64,000 nucleotides of DNA from Akebia trifoliata (Eukaryota; Streptophyta; Magnoliopsida; Ranunculales; Lardizabalaceae): NCBI GenBank assembly GCA_017979445.1, contig CM030718.1:27709021-27773020 (forward strand), read 5' to 3'. Both the position numbers and the translations under genes were made by a program. Numbering within the stretch: the stretch's first letter is position 1; every line of letters begins with the position of its first letter. The notes below the pieces were generated by a model. The model was not told the origin of the DNA, did no database searches, and saw only the letters and a program-made list of their open reading frames with translations. Below are positions 37,856 through 51,300 of this stretch, piece after piece.

Positions 37856-40800
37856 TCATAAACCCATCATAGCTTCACTTGTAAATGGGAAGGGGTAAGG
37901 TAGACATACAAGCAGACCCAAGAACAAAACCGTGACGCCAAGAGCAACATACTTGTTCTCGGGATCGGTGATCTCCTCAGAGAGTGGAGCGATCGGTCCT
38001 CTCTGCAAGAAGAATATCAGGGCCACCCAATAGAATGCCACGTCATTAAATAGAGAGGATAATCCTAGCAGACCAATGGAGGCAGCTGTGAACCGAGTTG
38101 AAGCCTGAAAAAATAAACACGTAAGTGGGTACTTACAAAGTAGAGTCGTGCTGGAGTGACATTGAATTTGACATCGTTTCACACATTGTTGTGCACAAAA
38201 CCAAAGATGCTTCTCACTTGTATCTCGATGAAAAGCATCTATGGTTCTATACACACATCCACGTCAGCAATGTGTGAAACAATGTCACTTCAGCATTTTC
38301 CTTCCTAGTATAATGATAGACCAGCTTGGACACTAGAATCATGCCAAGTAAGAAATCGTGAACTTCAAATAGAATACCTTTCTTCCCCATAGAGCGAATG
38401 AAATACGACCTCCATCGAGCTCCCCAGCAGGAATACTGTTGATGGCATTGATAAGAAGTCCAGCCCATGCCCATATTACTAGTGGGTTAACAGATATAGG
38501 ACTGCCTTCTTTGAGAGCATCTCCTAGAAGAAGCTTCGCTGTAAAATAAAATAAGTTTGATTTCAATCTCTTCTTTCTAGATGTAAGCTTTATAAAATCT
38601 GAAGCCTGTCAAGAGTACTTTGAGCATAGCTAACTCCAGATGGATAAAAAAAATAGGGCTGCTGTTGGAACCCCAACTTTTACTTATTACACCCCAATTT
38701 CTTAAATTATTTATCACACCCCAATTAAAGATTAAAACACACCATACAAGCCTAACAAGGGTAATTTGGCATAGCTAAACTCCACATAAATAAGAAAATG
38801 CAGAAGGTGCATGTTCAAGACATAAAGTTTTCCAAACTAAGACAAGACAAGTCATAAATATTCTCCTTTTAATGCAAAATATCATGTTTATGTGATTGTG
38901 ATCCGACATGTATACATTATAACTATTTACTGAAGAAGTGTAGGAAGAAATGCTAACCAATGCCTCCAGCAAGGAATGATTCATGGAACACTGATGCATT
39001 GACTACAATTCCAATACCATCACTAGGTGGTAAGATGAACCCCAGGAGAAGAAGAACAAAACCCAATGAGAATCCAGCCAAAGGTCCAGCAGCTGCAAAC
39101 TTCAGAAGGTCTTCACGGTTGGAGACGATATTTACAATCCTCGTAATGGCACCAAAAGAGCCTATCTGCCACCAAATTAGCTCATCAGACATCCAATATG
39201 GAATGAATTTGGCAAAAATTAGTATAACCATCAAGCTGTGTTCTCTGAGTGTTACTCGTACATTATGGCATCACACGATAACAAGAAGTAATGAACAAAA
39301 ACGAAAATATGAAATGAGGCAAAGAGGAAAATCATTGGGCTTTGTATTAACTATTAATTCAATCCAAATGTAATACATGAATTGAATAGCCCAATGATTT
39401 TCATAATATGTTGTGCAAAAACATGCAACAAATAAAACAAACAATGAGCAAGAAATTGAATGCAAACGAAATAGAGAAAAATAAAAAACAGAAGACACAA
39501 TTTACGTGGTTCGGCAAGATGCCTATGTCCACAGGCAGCGATGATCAATCCACTATCTTCAATGAGATTTTACAAAGTTCATCATAAACCCTAGTCCCAT
39601 GTTACACCAAATTTCACTCTCTAGCGGCTCTATCACTCACACATTAAGAATGAACCCTAAAAATACCCTTTATATACTTAGGGTTTACAAATAGAAGCAA
39701 ACGGGTCAGATCAAAACCCAAACCAGATGGGTTCAAATTTTTGGCCAGGGGCAAAGAATCGGGTCAAATGGGTCGTTAACGGATCATCAAGAACCCGGAT
39801 TGAATTCATGACAATTCTTCTAACATAACCTTCTGGCCAATTGAAAGATAAAGAGCTAAAGATATCTCACCTGCCAACTAGGAACAAAGTATGGCACCCC
39901 AAGCTTTATTCCAGAGCTTCTTGCAACTAAGATGTGGCCAAGTTCATGCACCCCTAAAATAAGTGCAGTTACAAGGGCTCCAGCAAGGCCATCCTTCAAC
40001 AATCCAGGATTGTCAAAAGCCGATCTGCGACATTAGAATATTTTTGTGCCATTTAAGAATATTTCAGCCGAACATTTGAATTTCAACTGAGAACAGAATG
40101 AAACATTGAATGTTTTGGATTGTCTAGGAATGTTCGGAATCTCAGAATGTGCCAGACTGCTTTGGTTTTTCATCCAACCGCAATATTTCATCGAAACGAG
40201 ATTTTAAACCTTGTCCTATTATTTAGACACGAAAAGATATTGATATTTAATTTCTCGGTAAATAGCATAAAAAAGGACTTAAGTTGGAAACAAATTGTAC
40301 AATCAGCATCTCTTCGGTCCATGCAGTACCCATATTCCTATATTAAGAACAAGCAAATACTATACTGACATTGTTTTGCAAGTCTTGATATAGGAAAATA
40401 GTAACAAGCGAACTTCTTAAGAGATGAAACTAAAGCACGGGATAAAAGGAAAGGGTGCATACATTAAGTTTGACTGCAGCGCAGGTACATTCCGAAGGAG
40501 TAATGTAAAAATGGTGACCAATCCAAAAGCACCAGCTGCAAACCATTCTGGGACAGCTGCAAACAGATCCCGAGCATATTATGGTTTGAAACTACTCGTC
40601 TTCAAGTAATTTTTCCCATAAAAAGGTGTCTGACACAGAACATTACAGAAGCCTGAATCGCCAACACTTCCACACATATCACAGTATAATAATTTCGCTA
40701 CGCTTAACTCAACAAAAAAAAAGAGGAAAGGAAGACATTTCTGTACAACATTGCTTAATAAAAGTAGATTTCTAATATCACCATGGTCATTTTTACAACT

Positions 40801-43800
40801 TAATAAATTAGTGTGTTGAAGATGGTACACAATATCTATGTCAGAAGTCATTTTTATAGAAAAAAAAAAACATTTAAATAAAGGACAACACGACCTTACG
40901 TCTCAGGATGTGTGTTGGGGAGCTGATACATGTGCCATGGAAAAATCCTAAAGTGTTGTGCCCTTATTACATAGACTTTAATTCTCTATAGCAACGGGAA
41001 GAACCATAAAGGTGGCATTATCTATGAAAATATGAATATGGACGGACCAAGGAAAAGTGAATATTGCAATTACCAGTTGTCTCTGGCTGCAAGGTCTTCC
41101 TAGGAACTACTACTGCCACTGGCCTATCGTCTTCAGGATTGATGAGAAGGAAAAGCTTATATTGATCTCCAAATCTATCCTGTAAATAAGATGTGCTGAA
41201 TTTACAGAAAACTAAGCCTGGATAGTTAATCTGATTGAGTATTTAACATAGAAACTAAAATTATACTCACCTCCAGCCTCTTTCTTATCTTTTCATAACT
41301 TTTAGCTGCCATCCCTCGCATGTTCCCTTTGAACAACACTCCACCCTGGTCAAGTAAAGTAAGAAAGTTCATACTGATGGTATTTTACATAAACCACCAA
41401 AGGTAAAAAATTAAATCAGATATTGTGCGGATGGGCAAGAAATAAATTACTAATAACTATATAGCACAATCAATTAGAAACACAATGCAGCCACAAAACT
41501 TTCCTAAATTTCTTCTCTTTATTGAGATCGTTCCATTTGTTTCATCAAAAACAAGGTCTAATATTGAAGGAAGGATATATATACTAGAGTTTGCTCATGC
41601 CTAGGGTAGGCAGGGCATCCTCTTTGGGGTTAAGGGGGTAGAAGAGGAAGCAATAAAGTTGCAGGGGTGTATTCTTGGAAATGGAGACAAAAGAAGAAAC
41701 ACAATAAAGTCGGAAGGGCATTCTTGCAAAGGAAGAGCAGAGGAAAGACAACAAAATTAAATATTGTCCTCAAGATTCATAGTGACATTAAATTCCAACC
41801 CCTCTTTATTTGAAAAATAAAGGGAGTGGGGTCTACCATTGTGTTTTATTATTATTATTATAATGATGATTATTTTTATTACATATAGATATAGAGAGAT
41901 AGAGAGAGGTTCATGTCACGAGCTCACCTCATATGGCTCTTGGCTTGTCACGAAAAATGTGTCAAAACCAAATACTTGGTCTTTTAGAATGTCGATTGTT
42001 TCCTTTGGGATCCTAATCGGTTCGCCGAGTTGCTGTGGTTGCAGAAGACATTTGGACAAAAACAAAAGGTGAAATTCATTATAAATAGAGTCACGAAACC
42101 AAAGATGGTCTTTGGAATTGAGATAATCTGAATAAAATAAACAACAGATCAACTCTTAGTCACCTTCAGACCTGGCAGAGGAGATCCACTTGCAACTTCT
42201 ACATTATCACCCACCTGTGACAAACACAGCCTTATCACCATAAGAGTTGGGAAAGTCAAATTATAGTGTCTTGTCCTCAAAATGAAAGTTAGTTTTATTC
42301 CCTTTGGAAGAGCAACTTCAATGGAAATGTTATATTTGCCTCACTCAATTTCATTTTTTTGAGACAATTAAGTGCAAAAAATGCTATATTTGGCATGTGC
42401 TTCTCCAATGCCTCATCTCAAAAACAAGTCATTGGTATGCTTCAGATGGCAATTTGGTAATAATAAAAAAAACCAAAAGACATTTTTCTAACATAAAAGA
42501 ACTTTTAGCAAATTTTGAAATATTCCAAAACCAATGTCAAATATAGCAGCAGTTTTAGCATATTCCATTTTTTTAGAGGGCATTTGGCACTTGCATTGGA
42601 GAGTATTTATGGGAGGTTGTTCAACTTTTTGGAATTGCTAACAAAATTTGAGACGCTGCAGGAGATGCTCTAGGTCAATAAAGGCATAAATGAGGGCTAC
42701 TAAGTTTAAATGAGCTTCCTCACATGTTCACAGTGACCATTACAATGCCAAAATATCATAACATCAAACAGTGGCAAACTGATCTAATGCACACATTGGT
42801 GATATATTGTCATCACCAAGGTTCATCACGTGAATTATGAATGTGATCTACATCAAATCTGAGAATGTCGGCATGAACCATAGTGACAACGTGAAGTACC
42901 CATTACTATTAAGGTCAATCGACCTTTGGCCGATGATGTAATTTTTCTACTACGAAAGCCTATATTTTCATATCTAATCGAGCACCCAATGTCGATTACT
43001 GTTACACAAACTACTTATCCAGGAAAATAGTCCTAAAACAAATAATTAAGTACGAGTTTCATGATCTGTTTCAATCAAGAGGGGATGCAATGGGATTCTC
43101 TGATTATTTCATGTAAAATTTTCACAATAGCTCATAATTGATCCAAAGCAAATAAGTCAACAGATATGGCAAATTTGCTAACGTGTGGCTGCATAACCTT
43201 AGAACTAACTAGGAAGAAATTACCTGAATGCCATCTTCAGACTTAAGTTCCACATCACTACTTTCAGCTGAGTCTTTCAACTCTAGCATTCCCATCTGTG
43301 TTGATTCCTCATTGTTCTGGAAAGAGAATGAAGTCAATCAAAAATAAAAACTTAGAACAGATAAGATTAAAAAGATTAAAAAAAAAATCAAATGGAACAG
43401 AGTGGGAAATCAATAAAACACTTCAACCGTTACTTGATCAACAACAGGCTGGGACTCATGCTGTCCAATATTTTGCATAATTGAATCGGTGGAAGGCAGT
43501 ATTTCTCCATCTTCAATTATCTTCTTTTCCTAGAAATGGAAGGCCCAACAACATTTATTCAAACACTACTAAAAAAGGGTAAATTACCATTTCATACGCT
43601 GAATATGGGGAAATTCTCATTCCAGTACACTGTTCATTTTAATTCCCAAATCATGCAAAATGTGTAACTTTTTTTTTTTAAAAGCCCGATAATGAAATTA
43701 CTGTAAACCCTTTTTTATTGATTCCGTTGCTTTGTAATGATCTTGTAGCATCAAAAAATTAGCAACAGTGTAGCTTTTCCAAAATAAATTAGTGACATCA

Positions 43801-44839
43801 TGGATTCCAGGGGCGGAGCTAGTAAGGAGCTGGTGGGGGCAATTGCCCCCACAGAAATTTGAGACACCCCTATATTTTCAACTAATTACATGCCCCATTT
43901 GTCCCCACCCCCTCATCTCTCTCCCCATTTGCCCCCACACCCTCACCTCCCTCAAATTCCCCCCGCCCCCTTTTCAATTTTTTGTTAATGACATTGCCTC
44001 TTGACCGGGTCTTCTCATATCCTAATTGAAAATGACCTGAATATCCTTTTCTTCAATTCTAATTAAAAACCTTCGACTTTCTCCCTAAAACTATTCATCT
44101 TCAAGTTCTTCAACTATAGAACTACAAGAAAATCCTGGTTCCGCCCCTGATGGATTCTATTGATTCGTTGCTTCGTACAAAAATCAACGATCTAGTAGCT
44201 TTCCAAAATTGTGGAAGGGGTATGAAAGTAATTTCATTATCGGCCTTTTTTTATTATTATAACTTTTACACAATATTTGCACGATTTGGGAATTATCTCC
44301 AAAACAAAATCTCAATTTTTTTAATGGATAGAACAAAAGAATAAATAAGAAATCTTTGAAATAACAAATACTAAAGAACTCTATAATGGAGTCAACAACT
44401 GATCATTTAAGTTTCATGGTACTTGCAAAATGTTCACTCAAGGATTCTTCTCAAACTAAGTTCATTAGGAAATCAGAATCAAACATACAATCTAAAACTA
44501 AGTAACAAGTCACCTTATCGTTATTGTTTTCTGGCTCAATCTCAGTCTCTGCCACTCGGCAAACAAAGATCCCTCGATTTCCCAGAAACACTGACCTGAT
44601 ACAGAACAAAGAAAACGGAATCAAATCTGAAATCGAATTACTCTGAGAAGGTGAAGAAGAACTTAGATAACCAAAAGTTCGGACTTTGAAACCAGATTTG
44701 CCTTCAAATTGTTCCTTCGATAACAATTCCGTCTCACAACAATTGAAGAAGAGTTGTTCGAATGAAATCGAAGATCACGGAAGAATCTACACTGGAAAAT
44801 TGGAGAACAATTCTCGCAAATGATAGCTGGGAAATTCAT
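37856..44839 (-). CDS. EGY2: EGY2-type intramembrane zinc metalloprotease (site-2 protease), chloroplast
   Basis: Thylakoid site-2 protease homologue. I read about 13 exons. Exons 3-13 are firm, GT-AG and in phase: 43529-43434, 43316-43224, 42214-42164, 42032-41928, 41345-41271, 41179-41074, 40556-40463, 40024-39871, 39165-38958, 38538-38378 and 38104-37856 (463 residues). The conserved block is KETIDILKDQVFGFDTFFVT then SQEPYEGGVLFKGNMRG. The zinc site is VHELGH (exon 10), and the second active-site motif is NSIPAGELDGGR (exon 12). The C-terminus is CLPYPFPFTSEAMMGL. The N-terminus starts at 44839 (MNFPAIICENCSP), a likely transit peptide. Exon 2 ends at 44514 (VAETEIEPENNNDK). The exon 1-2 join lies between about 44760 and 44590 and is unresolved. 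Introns hold MITEs and a foldback element. Length about 540, against 556 in Arabidopsis EGY2. Confidence 0.9.
38148..38297. mobile_element. Foldback element in EGY2 intron 12
   Basis: The arms gacatcgtttcacacattg and caatgtgtgaaacaatgtc are inverted. The core reads aaagatgcttctcacttgta then tctcgatgaaaagcatctat, a palindrome around TATCTCGA. Confidence 0.7.
38650..38765. mobile_element. 'tattggcaccccaactt' MITE fragment in EGY2 intron
   Basis: Left part: gctgctgttggaaccccaac, acttattacaccccaattt and aaagattaaaacacacc, all shared with 53036 and 62998. The right end is missing. Confidence 0.55.
39310..39835. repeat. Dispersed plant repeat in EGY2 intron 10
   Basis: Contains tttacgtggttcggcaagat, then gcctatgtccacaggc, and later cccgg/gggtca-rich text, a phrase pattern I recall from a common plant repeat. 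It begins with a short inverted repeat (aaaatcattgggctttgtat and gaatagcccaatgatttt). Class not established. Confidence 0.4.
41585..41850. repeat. 'gggttaagggggtaaaag'-type repeat in EGY2 intron 6
   Basis: Starts agagtttgctcatgcctag, has gggcatcctctttggggtta, and ends gggtctaccattgtgtttta(tta)n. Shares these with 5062-5370. Confidence 0.5.
43808..44149. mobile_element. hAT-type MITE with perfect 8-bp target duplication
   Basis: Termini caggggcggagctag and ctggttccgcccctg; exact direct repeats atggattc at 43800-43807 and 44150-44157. An 8-base duplication with CAGGGG ends fits the hAT superfamily. It is 342 bases long, non-coding, and lies in the EGY2 intron between exons 2 and 3. Confidence 0.85.
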
Positions 44840-45656
44840 CTCTTGTGTCTGAAACAAAACTCTAGTGTTTTGAGATACTTTATTTCATAGCGAATTCTTT
44901 AAACCCTAATTTCTCTGGACATCTGAAGCTAGGGTTTTGGAGGGAAAAACAAAATTTTCGAGTAGATTTGGGTTTTGGAGGAGAAAGAATTTGGGGAATT
45001 TCAATCTTATCTTCCAGAGACTACAAGAGCAGATTTTTATCCTCAAATTTTTGTGTTCGTTACTTGAAAACCCGCGTAATGTTTCTCATCCAAAGGCCAA
45101 TTATCAATAGCCAATCAAATTGTGGCACGTGGATCATCATTTCTTTGTTTTTTTAAGCGTGAAATGGTTTGAAGGAGCAGTTTAACTGAAAACGAAATTG
45201 GACCGTTCTTTAAAAATTAAGGAGAACTTATATTGCCAGTCCAACTTCTATTTACAACACACCATTATTGTACACAACAAAATGAAAATTGGCACAAAAT
45301 GGGCATTGGGGTTGGGGGCGTTATTTTGAAGGGGGTTGACTAGGGATTGAAAAAATAAGGGTAATTCGCTTCTCATTGACATTTTTAGGACAAATTTCTA
45401 AAGATGATCAAGTGATTCTTTTCGATGTTTGAGTCTAGGATTGTATAGTTTGAAGATCACTCTCTAATAAGGACTTTTGAGCTTCAAATAGTTTGAAGAT
45501 CACTCTCATAAATTAAGCATCAGCACTATATTTTTATTGGCGAAGCAATGCAAAGAGTCTCTCAAATAGAGAGTTCGAGTAATTGTTGTAGTCTTATAAT
45601 TCAATTAATTGGTGTGTTATTAGTAAAGGGTGGCATGGTAATATATATATATATAT

Positions 45657-45799
45657 TGACCTCAAGATTGGACCTCACATTGCACACCTTGACATAAAAG
45701 TGTATGGATACCTTCCTCGAGATACAAGTGAAAAAGCATCTACAGTTCCTATCTACTTTCACGTTAAGATGTACGATATGAGATCCAAGCTTGAGGTCA
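45657..45799. mobile_element. Foldback element ('tgacctcaag' arms), complete
   Basis: The ends tgacctcaag and cttgaggtca are perfect inverse repeats. The arms continue with mismatches to a core around cctcgagatacaagtg. Adjoins an (AT)n tract. Confidence 0.7.
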
Positions 45800-45867
45800 C
45801 TCCAGCACGACTCTGAAAATAAATTTAGTATTTATGACATTTTATTTGCCCTTTATAATTAAAGAAT

Positions 45868-45980
45868 AATGCTAGAGTGACAATGCAAGATATTGCATGG
45901 AGCTGTGCTCAGAACCATAGATGCTTCACTTGTATCTCAAGGAAAGGTATCTATGGTTCGACATTTTGTTGACATGGAGT
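45868..45980. mobile_element. Foldback element copy, partial arms
   Basis: The core agaaccatagatgcttcact then tgtatctcaaggaaaggtat and ctatggttcg is an inverted repeat. Outer arms poorly preserved. Confidence 0.6.
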
Positions 45981-46984
45981 TTTCATGAATGTTTAACACA
46001 TTTCTTAACTTGCCCTTTGGTCTATACACATAATTATAAGTGATTTGGGAGGTTATAACCAATGTATTATGTTTGGGGTGATTTTTTTTTTCTTACTCAA
46101 GTTTGTATCCTTTTACCTTTGGGGCAATTTCATATTTGTATAGTCTAAATTTTCATAACAAACTCAATTTACGATTTCTATATGAAATTTTTAATTTTTC
46201 TAAGAGAAAGTGAGATTGGGATAGTGTAACCCCAATTTTCACAAAAATAGTGAAAGGATGTCATCAATTATCATCCCCTATGGACTCGTAGACAATCTTT
46301 CCAAATCACGTAAATTTTGTGTAGTGTTCTCTTTTTTGATTGGTGTTTTATTTTGATTTCTATCATCGTTACGGGGTGTGGTAAGCAAAATACTCTGCCA
46401 CATGGCAATATGTGACCAGTCAATATTCTTAGAGAAACCCTTTCCTTACTTAAGATAGTGAGGAAAAAGGTCTTCTAAGCCTCGCCCACGGTCAAAAAGA
46501 CCTCGAAATTTGTTGTGAATCTCGAGGACATGTTTTACGCATCTCATCTCTTGAAAAACAGGGAATTTTTCTACAATAAGAAGCTTCCCTCTCCTCCTTT
46601 TGCACATAGATTGGGACTGAAAGGAGGGCAACTGCTTCCTACCAAATGGACAATTTACTAAGCTCACATATATGAAAAGGTACATTACTTGTTGTTTGAT
46701 CATATTTGGGATGCCAGTCATGTGGGGTCTCTAAGTAATAATTGTAATATAGTGCCAAAACTCTAAACTATTTTAGGGGGGTCTACCTTACAAAAGTTAA
46801 TAGCGTACCCAACCACCAATCCATCCTTTAGAGTTCCAGTTGTTCGATTCGATTAAGCTACCCTTCCTCACGAAGATTACGCCACGTTGCAAGTATGGTA
46901 GGCTAAGTGTTAAGGAGTTACTGCAACATAAATCTTGATAGAGTTCGACGTATAAAATAATTATGCTGAGCCTAAAAACAATTA

Positions 46985-47106
46985 TTACTCATATCGCACC
47001 TCCTGACGTGAAAGTGTATAGGAACCATAGATGCTTTTGACTCGTATCTCAATAAAAGGCTTCTATGATTCCTATGCACTTTCACGTCAAGATGTGAGAT
47101 ATGAAG
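46985..47106. mobile_element. Foldback element copy
   Basis: Arms ctcatatcgcacctcctgac and ttcacgtcaagatgtgagat; core ggaaccatagatgcttttga then ctcgtatctcaataaaag and gcttctatgattcctat. Confidence 0.7.
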
Positions 47107-47152
47107 TACAATCTTGAGATCACTCCATCACAACATAAAGTCGTGATTTTCT

Positions 47153-47326
47153 GACTCCCCCTCTGACATACTCCCCCTCTAGTCTCTTGACGTGGCATGT
47201 GCATAAAACCATATATTTTTTTCTCGGGATACACAACTGCATATATTTATCCCGAGAAAAGAATTTATAATTCTATCCACATGCCACACCAGGAGAGTAG
47301 AAGGGGAGTATGTCAGAGGGGTAGTC
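47153..47326. mobile_element. Near-perfect foldback element, 174 bp
   Basis: Arms gactccccctctgacatact and agtatgtcagaggggtagtc pair almost completely and continue through cgtggcatgtgcat and tccacatgcca. The inner palindrome is ttttctcgggat and atcccgagaaaa. The best hairpin former of the superfamily here. Confidence 0.8.
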
Positions 47327-48303
47327 TGTTTATCATTATTCTATAACATAACAGGACAACAAAGCACAAGAGTGGGGAGGGTGAGCTAAATTCTATTAAG
47401 CTTTAAGGGTAAGGTAAAGCAAACCCAACACATGCACACACCATGTTTTAGCCTATATCATTGATATCTTTTACAAGTAAAAACTTCTTTTACCTTACTA
47501 AAACATATCTCTCCCTACTCATTAGGTTGGGCAAGAAGAATTCTTTGATGAGAAGTTTTATCTCACTCACCAAAGGAAATTAAAATCCTTCTACTCTTCA
47601 AAACCCATTTCAAATACCAATTTGAATAATCAAACCTAATGAGGAAGCAAACATTAAGATCCACTTTTTATATTTGTTAAAGAAACCAAAATAAGTGCTC
47701 ATGTGAAGAAATAAAAAAAAATCAAATATTAAATTACAAATGGTCAAAGATTTGATACATTAAATGGGAAATAAGATACTTAAATAAACAAAATTATTCA
47801 TGAATACTTACTACATGTGATAAAGAGAATAAAATTAAGGTGCATCAAGTGCAACCCATGTGAAGAGAGTTCATACCCCACTCTCCCTTAGAAGAATCCA
47901 AGTCAAAAGGGTCTTTAAGAACATCCCCACTTGGACCCATGGATCTGATGCCAAGTTTCATTAACAAAACAAGGAAACCCACATTTGCTTATTTTACTTG
48001 GAAAAACATGCTAGAAGTAATGACCAAATGTACTATATTATTTCCATAATAAAATAAAATAAAATAAAAATATTCAAAATCCAATACTAAAAGTCTAAAC
48101 ATATATTAATTTAATTACCCTAAGCTTTAAGAGCAAAGGAATCATCACCATTCACCACACTATATTGAGAAGGAAAAAAAAAAACAAAAAAACAACAACA
48201 GCACACCAAATGGAGGGGATGTATGTATATTACAAGAGACAAAAGGGTACTTTTGGATCAACTCGGTCTGATTTGTTTTGACTCAGTTTGAATCTTAATC
48301 GGC

Positions 48304-51300
48304 TTAGTGGTGTGGCGGAGCAGTTGCAGTGGGTACGGGAGGTTTGGGGCACTGGTAACACTTGGCGAAAAGCCCAAATGTGTCAACTTGCTTGACGAAG
48401 TTGGTCATGCTGGCCCATCCACCGAAACCAAAACCAACGACGAAAACCCATATAACTATGAATATGTTAATCACGTACATGGCCGTCCAGCTCGGGATGA
48501 AGAAAGGAGGCTTCTCCGCTGCGTTCTGCATTAAACAATTCGGAAAAAAAAAAAAAAAAATTAGCAAATTGAATCATTAAAAAATGGCAAATTGTCATTA
48601 GTGGATTAAACAGGCCAGGTCTGGGTTTGCCTCATAAGCCCAATCCAATCTAGTGTTACAATAAATGGGCTAGCCCATGTATGCTGTTAGAATTCCAGAT
48701 CATATTCATTTCACCCAATCAGACTCAGTAGATTAATACGAATTAGTGAGTCAGCGAGTTTGACAGCTTGAGCGACATGTACATAACGTAACTATCGAAT
48801 ATAACTAAGTGGAAGGGACAGCTCACCAACCTCATCTCATGATATTGCCAAATCCCAAGACTTAAATGCTCTCTCTCTCTCTCGTGCATGTCACGTGGGT
48901 CTAATGTGAATGTGGACATCTCCATCAAGAAGACAAGACGAGACTCCCTAAACTTTAAAAAGAAAAAATAAAGTCGAATATAAAGGGTACTTTTGACATT
49001 TTAAAGTTACATACTTCTTCAATGAAAGACTTAGGATACCAATAGCGAGATACTCTTCTAATATATGAAAACCCTACATTACTTAAATTAATTATATTCC
49101 TTATTATTAAAAGACCAAAAAGTCCTTCCAACTATCCCAAGTACTCTATTTAACTTAAAACGGTCAAATTCGAAGGACAACGATGGGGACCCACAAAGGC
49201 TACGCTTATCTTATTAGGCTTATTTATACTTAGGACAGCTATGGTGGGACCTACAGTCAACCTTCAACCATGAAGTACAGGATCAAGTATTGCTGTCACT
49301 ATGGGGACATAATCGTTATTTAAGGGAATTTTGGTGGTAAACATTTTCCTCCTTCTCCGAATAAACCTTAGTCATAATTCATAAGTAATTAACTAAGGAA
49401 AAGTATAGCCTTTCGTTTTCAACTTTCAACTTCTCAAGATAAGCAAAATTAGAAAGTGAAATCTCCGAAATGACCAAAATGCCCCCCTCCCCAATAAAAT
49501 AAAATAAAAAAAAAATTTATTTTTAAAGGGGCCAACGGGGCAGTACGGGTAGTGAAAAGGAATACGATAGCTACCTGACGAGCAGAGGCCTTTCGGTAGG
49601 TTAGCATATGAGCGAGAGCGGGGATAATGTAGACTGTGAAGCTGACCAATAATGCTCCAACAGCAGAGTTGATTGGACCAAAGAAGGGGAAGATAATGGC
49701 AAGAAACCATATAGGAATCACTACGGGCAGCCGGGCAAGTGCCCTCAAACACATACTCTTCGTTCCATGCATCCCTATAACCTTCTCCCATACAAAATAC
49801 AAAGGCGTGCATGCGAACCCAAATGTAATAAACTGTAAATTCAACCAAATCATAAGGTTATTTCTGTCATTTTAATAATCTTAAATGACGGTTAAAAAGA
49901 TAAACAGTTAACGGACCTGGTGGATAAGCATTAAGATAACGGCGGAGTCACGGTAACGAGTTTTGGGAAGGAGAGAGAAGGCATTAGAGTGGTTAAGAAG
50001 CTCATCACCAAAAGCCCAGTAGACGGCGGTTGCTGACGGAAGCGTTAGTGTGAATACATAAAGCGTCGCTATTAGATAGATGTACTTGAATTTCTGGGGC
50101 TTCCACATCGCGTGCATGATCTCTCTGTACAACACCACCACCATCACAGCCGCACATCAGTTTTTCTTACTTTGTGTGACTGAAATACCCTTAACAATTT
50201 CTAAAATTTTGAAAATGCCCTCACTAATATCTGTTATTTTTGTCCAATCTTTTAAAATGGTCGAACCGGAAATTTCCCAAATTGGTCCCATGGGACTGGG
50301 TTAATTTGGGGGAACTGATTTACATTACTAAAAGAGCTAGAAATAGAGATATGCTATTGCCCCACCAACTTTTACTAATGTAACACCAAATTCCTATGTA
50401 ACTCACCAGAGAATTGCACACGGTTGGTGTGGCAATAGTAACTCTCTAAAAATATGAAAAAAAATCTTGTATTACGTATCTCAAGGTCTTTTTGACGGTA
50501 GATGAGGCCTAATAAGGCTTTTTTCCTCACTATCTGAGTGAGGAAAGGGTCTCTCTTATAACATTCAATGAAGCATATTAGAAAGAAAAAAAAAAAAAAT
50601 GATTCACAAAAAACCTTTTGTTCACTATGTAAAAAAAGAAAAAACCAAGGTCGATGGATGATGCGCGTAAGGAAAATCACCCTACGTGCGCGTTTGATTA
50701 ACGTTACTGCTAACTACAATCTTATAAGTTAGAACAAATCTTACACAGTAACCGCGTGTCCACCGAAGGTGTAGAGTATGTTAGTGGCGCCAGTAAAATA
50801 CAGAACCAGTTTGTTAGGAGCCGTGTGTGACACGCCTTCAACCTGAAAATAAACGTAAAACAAACTCTCACTCAGTAAGTTAAAGTAACCGAAACCAAAC
50901 CAAACAAAACGAAACAGAACAGAACCTTAATTAGGATAACCGTACACTCGAAACCAGACAACAGGCTTTAATAATTACTTACTTGGCCATGAACCACAGC
51001 TGCAATGGTCAAATACCAAGCCGTATAAGTTGTCATCCCAAGCCCTAAAAAGGACCAAATCCGATAGTTGTGAAACGAAGGTATGAATACAGTTGTAGCA
51101 CAACAAGCTCCGAAGATATACGTCCATGTCCTCTTGTCCAAGTGATCGTTTATGTAATATATGTTACTGTTTCCATCAAATTAAACAACAAATTAGATAA
51201 ACTGAGCAAGATTAAAGAAAACCCAGTTTTGTTTTATTTGAGTTACCAAACAAAAAGCTTTACCTTGCACAGGCTATAAGCTGTATAACAGACCCAAAGA

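Larger units (their letters stand above)
44840..48303. other. Gene-free spacer between the auxin carrier and EGY2
   Basis: Carries four foldback elements (45657, 45868, 46985, 47153), the EGY2 5' flank with aaaccctaat near 44902, and AT-rich DNA downstream of the carrier. No gene seen; the frame at 46446-46721 has no recognisable domain. Confidence 0.55.

Noticed and set aside
46446..46721. 91-residue minus-strand frame
   Set aside because: No recognisable motif and typical spacer composition; not supported as a gene.
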